Assembly (NCBI GenBank): GCA_900555295.1
Contig: USKN01000007.1
Location: 1-22,517 of the forward strand
Reading direction: 5' to 3'
DNA: 22,517 nt
Origin: an uncultured Eubacteriales bacterium
GTDB lineage: Bacteria > Bacillota > Clostridia > UMGS1810
In this document: in pieces, positions 17,399-22,517 of the stretch
Layout of the letters: each line of letters starts with the position of its first letter
How positions within the stretch are numbered: the first letter of the stretch is position 1
The notes under the pieces: model-generated
Database searches by the model: none
The model's input: only the letters and a program-made list of their open reading frames with translations
Told to the model about the DNA's origin: nothing
Made by a program: the position numbers and the translations under genes

Positions 17399-18082
17399 TT
17401 AGTAAGCAATACACCTGTCAAGAATACTCAACGAATCACGCATTGAACCGTCGCCCAAAAATGCCACATATTCAAGTGCGTCATTTTCAACCTCAATATT
17501 TTCGGCAAGCAGTATTTTTCGCATTGCTTCAACAATTTCAAAGGCGTCAATCGTTTTAAAGTCAAATCTTTGACAGCGCGACAAAATTGTGGCAGGCACT
17601 TTATGCACTTCTGTTGTTGCCAAAATAAATTTTACGTGTTCGGGAGGTTCCTCAAGGGTCTTAAGCAAGGCATTAAAAGCGCTTTCGCTTAACATATGAA
17701 CCTCGTCTATAATATATATTTTATATTTGGTGCTTGCCGCCGCATAACGGCACTGCTCTATAATTTCGCGTATATTATCAACACCCGTATTTGACGCGGC
17801 GTCTATTTCAATAACATCTAAAATCGACTCGTTTAAAATCCCCTTGCATATATCGCACTCATTACACGGATTGCCGTTTTGCGGATTTTGGCAATTAACA
17901 GCACGTGAAAATATTTTGGCTGTTGATGTTTTACCCGTTCCGCGCGTACCCGTAAAAAGGTAAGCGTGTGCGGTTTTATTTTCAATTATTTCGTTTTTAA
18001 GCGTATTTATAATATGGTTTTGACCTATAACATCATCAAATGTTTTCGGCCGCCACTTTCTGTATAATGCTTGATATGCCAT
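17399..18082 (-). CDS. dnaX: DNA polymerase III gamma/tau subunit, N-terminal ATPase part
   Basis: Clamp-loader ATPase that loads the beta clamp during replication. This part (227 residues) is a complete AAA+ module. Walker A GTRGTGKT is at 45-52 and four zinc-ligand cysteines are at 64, 73, 76 and 79. The Walker B region IIDEVH is at 124-129, the SRC motif at 168-170 and sensor 2 GSMRD at 212-216. It ends at TAA after ...LDRCIAY, precisely before domain III, while homology resumes in the same frame. A product ending here lacks the collar needed for assembly and would not be expected to work alone. Because dnaX is essential, either the TAA is a sequence error, or it is read through, or another copy exists. 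AGAGGGTG precedes the ATG at 18082. Confidence 0.93.
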   Translation of the reverse strand: MAYQALYRKWRPKTFDDVIGQNHIINTLKNEIIENKTAHAYLFTGTRGTGKTSTAKIFSRAVNCQNPQNGNPCNECDICKGILNESILDVIEIDAASNTGVDNIREIIEQCRYAAASTKYKIYIIDEVHMLSESAFNALLKTLEEPPEHVKFILATTEVHKVPATILSRCQRFDFKTIDAFEIVEAMRKILLAENIEVENDALEYVAFLGDGSMRDSLSILDRCIAY

Positions 18083-18121
18083 TTGCACACCCTCTTAATA
18101 AAAAATATAAAATAATACAAC

Positions 18122-18175
18122 AAAAAATGCCGTACGTTCAAAATTCGAATAATAATACATATGCGTAACTCGGCA
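18122..18175 (-). terminator. Possible SRP RNA terminator
   Basis: An alternative local pairing, TGCCG plus TACG (18175-18164) with CGTA plus CGGCA (18137-18128), is followed by TTTTTT. Either this structure or the SRP closing helix could terminate ffs transcription and separate it from dnaX. The loop is long, so efficiency is uncertain. Confidence 0.4.
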
Positions 18176-18395
18176 GTTAGCTCCGACCAGGAAAGCTTAC
18201 GGCACTCGCAGGCAAACACTTACGGCTGCTTGATTCCTCACCTGACCGGGTTCATGCAGCTGCGCCGCGTAAGGCCAAGTCTTCAACACCACTTGCCGAG
18301 CACATACAAACATACATTACCCTCATAATGAACATAACCCTTGCTATAGCGGATTGCAAGTACAGGGCACCGCTACCGCCCCGGCTGTACGACAT
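18122..18395 (-). ncRNA. ffs: Signal recognition particle RNA, long Alu-containing form
   Basis: Large SRP RNA (about 270 bases), as found in Firmicutes upstream of dnaX. On the minus strand the 5' part has GGTAGCGGTGCCCTGTA and GCAATCCGCTATAGC, hallmarks of the Alu domain. The Ffh-binding helix 8 has GGTCAGGTGAGGAATC followed by AAGCAGCC, with a GGAA-type apical loop. The 3' part has CTGGTCGGAGCTAACTGCC. The ends pair: 5' ATGTCGTAC (18395-18387) with GTACGGCAT (18135-18127), giving nine pairs with one G-U. Six U residues follow directly. The RNA scaffolds co-translational targeting of membrane proteins with Ffh. Confidence 0.94.
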
Positions 18396-18400
18396 TACTT

Positions 18401-18429
18401 ATTATACTATAAAAATAATAATTTTTCAA
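18401..18429 (-). promoter_or_regulatory. Consensus promoter of the SRP RNA gene
   Basis: Minus strand: TTGAAA (18429-18424), exactly 17 bases, then TATAAT (18406-18401). The start site falls about six bases later, matching the 5' end predicted from SRP RNA pairing. Long A/T tracts directly upstream (about 18430-18510) could act as an UP element, fitting a highly expressed stable RNA. Confidence 0.85.
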
Positions 18430-18545
18430 TAGAATTTTTAATATTTTTTTGTTTTTTATTATTTTTTTTAATTTTTTTGCTTTTTTAAAATATTTTAAAA
18501 AACATCGCATTTTATTAAAAAGAAAACCAACTAAAAGCAAATACA
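18430..18545. other. A/T-tract spacer between intron and SRP promoter
   Basis: No gene is visible. The stretch is made of long homopolymeric T and A runs on the plus strand. It represents the 3' flank (3' exon) of the group II intron plus the region upstream of the SRP RNA promoter. Confidence 0.6.
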
Positions 18546-18577
18546 ATCGAGTAGGGCGAAATAAATCGCCCTCTCAC

Positions 18578-18610
18578 ACCACCGTACGTGCCGTTCGGCA
18601 TACGGCGGTT
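18578..18610 (-). ncRNA. Group II intron domain V
   Basis: A 33-base hairpin forming the catalytic heart of the ribozyme: outer stem ACCGCCGT with ACGGTGGT, inner stem GCCG with CGGC and a small apical loop. The CGC triad instead of AGC is typical of class C. Integrity of this domain suggests the intron may still be able to splice. Confidence 0.8.
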
Positions 18611-18620
18611 CAATTCAAAA

Positions 18621-19889
18621 TTAAATATGTGCTACCTTTTGGTAGTAGTCTGAAATACTGATTAAGCCTCGCTTGGTCAGTATTTCTTTTGAAATTGCTC
18701 TTGATACAATCGATTTTGTTGCAACAAATTGATAATGGTTTCCCCAATTTGCAATCTTGTGGGCTATCCACTTCTCAACTCCGAGTTTTAATAATCCCCA
18801 TTCTCTTTTCTTTGCGGTTTTCCACTGCTTCCATATTATCACCCTAATCATTGTCCTTAGATGTTCGTCTATGCTGTGAAGTTTTGTTTTCATCGAACCT
18901 ATCCGAAAGTAGTTTATCCATCCTCTCGTTACCTCGTTAATCTTCTTAATTCGGTATGTTAAGTCAACGTTCCAACTCCGTTTGCATAGTGCTTTGAGTT
19001 TTCTTTTGAACTTCATTACAGACTCTTGATGTGGTCTTGCTTTCCATCCCTCTTTGCCTTTCCAAAAGCCAAAGCCCAGATATTTGAGTTTACTCGGCGG
19101 TGTTATCTTTGTCTTTGTTGCATTTACCTTTAAGCCAAGTTTTCTCTCTATCCACTTTGTTATGGAATACATTACCCTTGTTGCAGCTGCTTTACTTTTT
19201 AACACAATTACTACATCATCTGCATATCGTGTAAATCGTTGTTCTCTGCTTTCAAGCTCTTTGTCAAGCTCATTTAACATTATGTTGCTGAGTAGTGGTG
19301 ATAAATTTCCCCCTTGTGGTGTGCCTACATCTGTTGATTCGTATTTGCCCTTATTCATAACACCCGCTTTAAGGTATTTTCTGATTAAACTTTCCGTATC
19401 TCCGTCGTGTATTACTCTACCGACATAACTCATCAACTTATCTTGCGGTACATTGTCAAAGAATTTCTCAAGGTCAATATCAACTATCCATATATATCCG
19501 TCATTGAAGTATTCAAGCAATTTAATTATTGCCTGCTCACATCTTCTGTTCGGTCGGAAACCATAACTGTTTTCGCTAAACTCAGGCTCAAATATGGGGG
19601 TTAGTACTTGTGTTATTGCCTGTTCGATTACTCTGTCAATTACCGTGGGGATTCCGAGTTTTCGTACTCCTCCGTTTGGTTTAGGGATTTCTACCCTTAA
19701 TACCGGTTGCGGTTTGTACTTTCTCTCTCGGATTTGTTCTTTGATACTTTTCCAATGTTCTTGCATATATTCTTCAAGCTCATTGATTGTGATTCCGTCT
19801 ACACCGCCTGCACCTTTGTTGGCATATACTCTTTTATACGCGGTTTTGATATTGTCATCACTAAGTATCTTCTCAAGCATTTCTGACAT
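18621..19889 (-). CDS. ltrA: Group II intron reverse transcriptase/maturase
   Basis: Intron-encoded protein of 422 residues from the ATG at 19889, which is preceded by AAGGAG; the frame is open to 20000 but that part belongs to intron RNA. The reverse transcriptase blocks are intact: VDIDLEKFF with metal-binding Asp at about 137 and 139, GTPQGGNLSPLL at about 189-200, and YADD at 222-225. The maturase X domain follows, with INEVTRGWINYFRIG. The chain ends soon after (SDYYQKVAHI), with no HNH endonuclease, which fits class C proteins that insert into single-stranded or hairpin-associated targets. It acts in splicing and retrohoming of its own intron. Confidence 0.95.
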   Translation of the reverse strand: MSEMLEKILSDDNIKTAYKRVYANKGAGGVDGITINELEEYMQEHWKSIKEQIRERKYKPQPVLRVEIPKPNGGVRKLGIPTVIDRVIEQAITQVLTPIFEPEFSENSYGFRPNRRCEQAIIKLLEYFNDGYIWIVDIDLEKFFDNVPQDKLMSYVGRVIHDGDTESLIRKYLKAGVMNKGKYESTDVGTPQGGNLSPLLSNIMLNELDKELESREQRFTRYADDVVIVLKSKAAATRVMYSITKWIERKLGLKVNATKTKITPPSKLKYLGFGFWKGKEGWKARPHQESVMKFKRKLKALCKRSWNVDLTYRIKKINEVTRGWINYFRIGSMKTKLHSIDEHLRTMIRVIIWKQWKTAKKREWGLLKLGVEKWIAHKIANWGNHYQFVATKSIVSRAISKEILTKRGLISISDYYQKVAHI

Positions 19890-20000
19890 ATTTCGTCTCT
19901 TCTCCTTTCCGCTTTCAAACAGATTGCCGTATGTTGTGATGTTTCCCCTCCAATACGCTTCAGTTTCACATCTTGTCAGGCTACTGTTTGAAACATACAT

Positions 20001-20382
20001 TTCAAATTGACGCTTTGAATTGTTCAGTCCTTCCCGAAAAAAATTTTTTTCGGTACTATGACCTCTGCTGACTTCTCATAGTTCGTTGTTACTACAGATT
20101 TCTCTGTCTATGAGACCTCACGGGATAAACCAATGTTCTTTCCTCGTCTACCTGCCTGATTTACGCATTAAGGTTACGATTACCTTTTGGACTTCATTGC
20201 TGTTTGTCAACTTATCCGCTTAATACGCCTTAGTATCAGGTTTCTGTACGTCAGGCTACGATTTCGCTATTGCTTCTTCTCTCCCACACCTCGCGATGTG
20301 AAACTTGCAAGTCGCTTTTGAGTTCGTTGGTAACTACGCCTCGGTGGACTTTCACCACAGAGCATTGATATGCCCGTCATAC
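20001..20382 (-). other. 5' ribozyme part of the intron, non-coding
   Basis: About 380 bases holding domains I-III and the start of domain IV of the group II intron, with no gene. It includes a perfect 20-base palindrome CCGAAAAAAATTTTTTTCGG at 20034-20053. The GTGGTGAAAGTCCACC element lies near the 5' end. Confidence 0.6.
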
Positions 20383-20387
20383 CAAAC

Positions 20388-20416
20388 AAAAAGGGCATTT
20401 TGTCAATACCCTTTTT
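20388..20416 (-). terminator. Rho-independent terminator of the ABC operon
   Basis: Minus strand hairpin of about 12 pairs (AAAAAGGGTATT with AATGCCCTTTTT, one G-U) and a short loop, followed by TTTTTGTTTG. It begins eight bases after the membrane-protein stop codon. The group II intron is inserted directly after its U-tract. Confidence 0.88.
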
Positions 20417-20423
20417 TGATTTT

Positions 20424-21245
20424 TTAATGCAAATTAAGCTTGTTTTTAATAAAATAAGTTGTAATTATAAAATAAACCGCTCCGTAAACCGCTTCAATTA
20501 TTGTAACGGGTATTAAAACCGCATACATATTTCCACTGTCAAACGAGTTTGAAAAATTCATTACGGGATTTATAAGATTAAAGTTTATTATTTGAGAAAT
20601 AATATAAAACCCTATAAACGCACAAATCGATTTAAATACTCTTTTGCCGTTAAAACTGTGGCCTATTGCAAGCGACGCATAAAACATAAAGTTGGCGGTA
20701 AACAAAGAAATAACGGATAATACTATTGTTTCGGTTGTATATGCCGCAATTTGTCCCGCATATTTTCGTATAATCGCCATAAGACTGTTAAACAAATTAT
20801 AAAATTCAATTTCAGCAAAATTTGCACAAATAAGCATTATAAAAATACCCGATATACCTGCCGTAACTATACCCAAAATTTGATATACCACCGCTGTAAT
20901 TGCATTGGCTAAAACATTTTGCTCTGCCGTAACGGGGAGTGTATGCATAAGGTAACCCTCTGTTTCGAGCATACTTTTTTTAAATCTCGTTATTGAAAAA
21001 AAGTAGCCCAGCAAAATTGCCGCCATTATAAGTACCGCATACGCAATAGCGCAAATCACAAAAAATACCCCCACAATGGTAACATCGCTGAATACGGGTT
21101 TATCCTGAATTTTTATAAAAATACCCGTAATTATTCCCACAATCAAAGTTGCAGCATATATGGGCAAAAGCACTCTGCCCGTTGAACTGAATTGATACCT
21201 TAAAAGGCTTGCAAATTTGTTTGATTTCTTTTCATTGGCTAACAT
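20424..21245 (-). CDS. ABC transporter membrane protein, substrate unknown
   Basis: Membrane protein of 273 residues with about six hydrophobic helices. They fall roughly at residues 27-47, 55-83, 108-140, 167-195, 203-226 and 240-266. There is no soluble domain of note and no recognisable motif that gives a substrate. The start overlaps the last codons of the ATP-binding gene (ATG at 21245, upstream stop at 21239), with GGGAGG as ribosome binding site inside that gene. The order regulator, ATPase, permease is that of YtrA-type systems, some of which respond to cell-envelope stress or antibiotics in Bacilli; that role here is inference. Confidence 0.8.
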   Translation of the reverse strand: MLANEKKSNKFASLLRYQFSSTGRVLLPIYAATLIVGIITGIFIKIQDKPVFSDVTIVGVFFVICAIAYAVLIMAAILLGYFFSITRFKKSMLETEGYLMHTLPVTAEQNVLANAITAVVYQILGIVTAGISGIFIMLICANFAEIEFYNLFNSLMAIIRKYAGQIAAYTTETIVLSVISLFTANFMFYASLAIGHSFNGKRVFKSICAFIGFYIISQIINFNLINPVMNFSNSFDSGNMYAVLIPVTIIEAVYGAVYFIITTYFIKNKLNLH

Positions 21246-21979
21246 TTAAATACCTCCCTAAAAAGCTCATCAACACTTTTACCCTGTGTATCTCTTATAT
21301 TGTCTACAGTATCGGTAAGCACAATTTCGCCGTTATTTATAAAAATAACCTCGTCAAGTATTTTTTCCACATCCGATATTAAATGTGTTGAAATTACAAC
21401 GGTTGAATTTTGATTATAATTTGAAATAATGGTATTTAAAATATAATCACGTGTTGCAGGGTCAACCCCGCCCATAGGTTCATCAAGCAAATAAAGCTTT
21501 GCCTCGCGGCTCATTGTTAAAATAAGCTGAACTTTTTCTTTGGTTCCTTTTGAAAGCGTTTTAAATTTGGCATTTACGTCTATTTTTAGATTTTGAAGCA
21601 TTTCAATGGCCTTACCTCGGTTAAAATCGTTGTAAAAAGACATATAAAAATCTGCAAGTTGCAAAGAGTTAAGCCAATCGGGCAGGCACACGCAGTCGGG
21701 TAAATACGATACAATGGCTTTTGTTTCTTTTCCCGGTTTCATTCCTACGATATAAACATCGCCGCTTGTGGGAGTTAAAAGCCCGTTTGCAATTTTTATA
21801 AGCGTTGTTTTGCCGCTCCCGTTAGGTCCCAAAAGTCCTACAATTTTACCTTTTTCAAGTTTAAAACTTGCGTTGTTGAGCGCCTGTTTTTGACCGTATT
21901 TTTTACACAAACTATCACACTCAAAAATATAATTATTCGGAATTGTTTCAACAATTTCATTTAAATTTGTTTCACTCAT
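21239..21979 (-). CDS. ABC transporter ATP-binding protein
   Basis: Cytoplasmic ATPase of 246 residues. Walker A GPNGSGKT is at about 51-58. The signature is a variant, LSKGTKEK, at about 142-149. Walker B LYLLDEP is at about 162-168, the D-loop region is GGVDP, and the switch His is in STHLISDVE at about 199. The LSKG-type signature is common in the BcrA/YtrB group of exporters. The frame is open to 21997, but GAGGAG stands just upstream of the ATG at 21979, and this start overlaps the end of the GntR gene. It should dimerise and work with the membrane protein encoded next. Confidence 0.95.
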   Translation of the reverse strand: MSETNLNEIVETIPNNYIFECDSLCKKYGQKQALNNASFKLEKGKIVGLLGPNGSGKTTLIKIANGLLTPTSGDVYIVGMKPGKETKAIVSYLPDCVCLPDWLNSLQLADFYMSFYNDFNRGKAIEMLQNLKIDVNAKFKTLSKGTKEKVQLILTMSREAKLYLLDEPMGGVDPATRDYILNTIISNYNQNSTVVISTHLISDVEKILDEVIFINNGEIVLTDTVDNIRDTQGKSVDELFREVFKC

Positions 21980-22349
21980 TTTTTTGTCTCCTCTCATTAT
22001 AGTTTTTAATTATGTTTATTACGTTTTCGGTGTCGTACCCTATTTGGTTCATATCACGCAAAAAATCGCTGACCTTGCATTGAGCCGTTTCGTATTTAAG
22101 CTGCTGTATTTTATCGCCGTCATCGGTTATAAACCGCCCCGCCGTTCTGTTTGCAAATACCAAATTATCACGTTCAAGCTCGGCAAGTGCCTTTTGCATA
22201 GTATTGGGATTAACCTTTGCGTCATATGCCAATTCGCGCACCGATTTAAGTTTGTCGCCGGGGTTATATTCACCCGAAACAATCATAAGCTTTATTTGCT
22301 CCACTATTTGCAAATAAATAGGCCGCTTGTTATCAAATTCCCATTTCAT
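21972..22349 (-). CDS. GntR-family transcriptional regulator, YtrA type
   Basis: DNA-binding regulator of 125 residues. The N-terminal winged helix-turn-helix has the classic PIYLQIVEQIKLMIVSGEYNPGDKLKSVRELA segment, the recognition helix region NPNTMQKALAELE and the wing RTAGRFITDD. The C-terminal tail is a short helical region rather than a large ligand-binding domain, which defines the small YtrA subfamily that usually represses its own ABC transporter operon. AAGGAGG precedes the ATG at 22349. It is the first gene of the operon and overlaps the ATPase start. Confidence 0.93.
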   Translation of the reverse strand: MKWEFDNKRPIYLQIVEQIKLMIVSGEYNPGDKLKSVRELAYDAKVNPNTMQKALAELERDNLVFANRTAGRFITDDGDKIQQLKYETAQCKVSDFLRDMNQIGYDTENVINIIKNYNERRQKNE

Positions 22350-22396
22350 ACACAGACCTCCTTGTTGTATCATTGTACTACTTGCTTAATACAATA

Positions 22397-22427
22397 GTAT
22401 TATAATACAATGTTTTGCGTTTGTCAA
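22397..22427 (-). promoter_or_regulatory. Promoter and candidate operator of the gntR-ABC operon
   Basis: Minus strand: perfect TTGACA (22427-22422), 17-base spacer, perfect TATAAT (22404-22399). A perfect 12-base palindrome, GTATTATAATAC (22397-22408), covers the -10. The ATTGTATTA word is repeated one and a half helical turns further downstream. This is a good candidate operator for autorepression by the GntR protein. Confidence 0.82.
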
Positions 22428-22466
22428 GTGCTTTTTTTAGTTTTTTTAAGTTTTTTATAAATCAAC

Positions 22467-22495
22467 TTGAAAATCAGGAAAGTCTACTATATAAT
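22467..22495 (+). promoter_or_regulatory. Divergent plus-strand promoter
   Basis: TTGAAA (22467-22472), 17 bases, TATAAT (22490-22495). A ribosome binding site AAGGAGA at 22511-22517 ends the window, so a gene most likely starts within about ten bases beyond the right edge. The promoter is close to, but does not overlap, the gntR promoter. Confidence 0.8.
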
Positions 22496-22517
22496 GTTAA
22501 TATAAACAGCAAGGAGA

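Larger units (their letters stand above)
18546..20382 (-). mobile_element. Group II intron, class C type, about 1.84 kb
   Basis: Retroelement with both RNA and protein parts. Near the 5' end the minus strand has GTGGTGAAAGTCCACC, a common early domain I feature. At the 3' end, domain V lies at 18578-18610 with a CGC triad (ACCGCCGTATG...CGTACGGTGGT), as in class C introns. Domain VI follows, GAGAGGGCGA...TCGCCCTACTC, with a bulged A at 18552. The 3' boundary CTCGAT at about 18546 fits an AU-type end. The 5' boundary, at about GTATG (20382), is approximate. The insertion lies immediately after a Rho-independent terminator (20388-20416), the preferred target of class C introns. The maturase gene occupies domain IV. 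The element looks complete. Confidence 0.88.

Noticed and set aside
17399..17401. Programmed frameshift in dnaX like the E. coli gamma product
   Set aside because: Both flanks are in the same frame and there is no A-rich slippery heptamer. A shift would not restore the protein.
18025..18219. Small minus-strand open frame of 64 residues upstream of dnaX
   Set aside because: It overlaps the SRP RNA and the dnaX start in another frame, and has no ribosome binding site or similarity.
18430..18545. Poly-T/A stretch as a CRISPR leader or repeat array
   Set aside because: No regularly spaced repeats are present. It is simple A/T tract DNA between the intron and the SRP promoter.
19890..20000. N-terminal extension of the maturase to 459 residues
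   Set aside because: The extra 37 residues come from intron RNA upstream of a good AAGGAG site. Family proteins start at the ATG at 19889.

Overview
This window looks like a chromosomal segment of a Clostridia-type Firmicute (Bacillota). The DNA is AT-rich with AAGGAGG-type ribosome binding sites. The ATP synthase is V/A-type, and a long Alu-domain SRP RNA lies directly upstream of dnaX, as in Firmicutes. Every gene I can support is on the minus strand, so the text below runs from right to left. The only plus-strand signal is a promoter plus ribosome binding site at the extreme right edge, which belongs to a divergent gene outside the window.

Right to left: (1) 22.4-20.4 kb is a three-gene YtrA-like operon (GntR regulator, ABC ATPase, six-helix membrane protein) with a near-consensus promoter and a strong terminator. 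(2) 20.4-18.5 kb is a complete group II intron of class C type, inserted a few bases after that terminator hairpin and carrying an endonuclease-less reverse transcriptase/maturase. (3) 18.4-16.4 kb holds the SRP RNA gene with its own consensus promoter, followed by dnaX, which is interrupted by an in-frame TAA. (4) 16.3-14.1 kb is a hom-thrB threonine operon with its own consensus promoter. (5) 14.0-9.3 kb holds rlmB, a Cu(+) P-type ATPase, an ACT-domain protein and a UPF0210 protein, closely spaced. (6) 9.2-0.7 kb is a V/A-type ATP synthase operon in the order G-C-I-K-F-E-A-B-D, ending in an overlapping RNase M5-like Toprim gene.

The most interesting signals are two broken but otherwise well-conserved housekeeping genes. 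ATP synthase subunit F is split in two. The break lies at a T TTA AAA heptamer immediately before a TGA stop, and a -1 slip there restores the full 102-residue protein. The same site is also an ATGA stop-start overlap. dnaX has one in-frame TAA exactly where the ATPase module meets the collar domain, with clear homology on both sides in the same frame. Each could be real recoding or a real mutation, or an assembly or base-calling error; the sequence alone cannot decide. I found no CRISPR array, prophage, tRNA or rRNA, and no obviously new multi-gene system.
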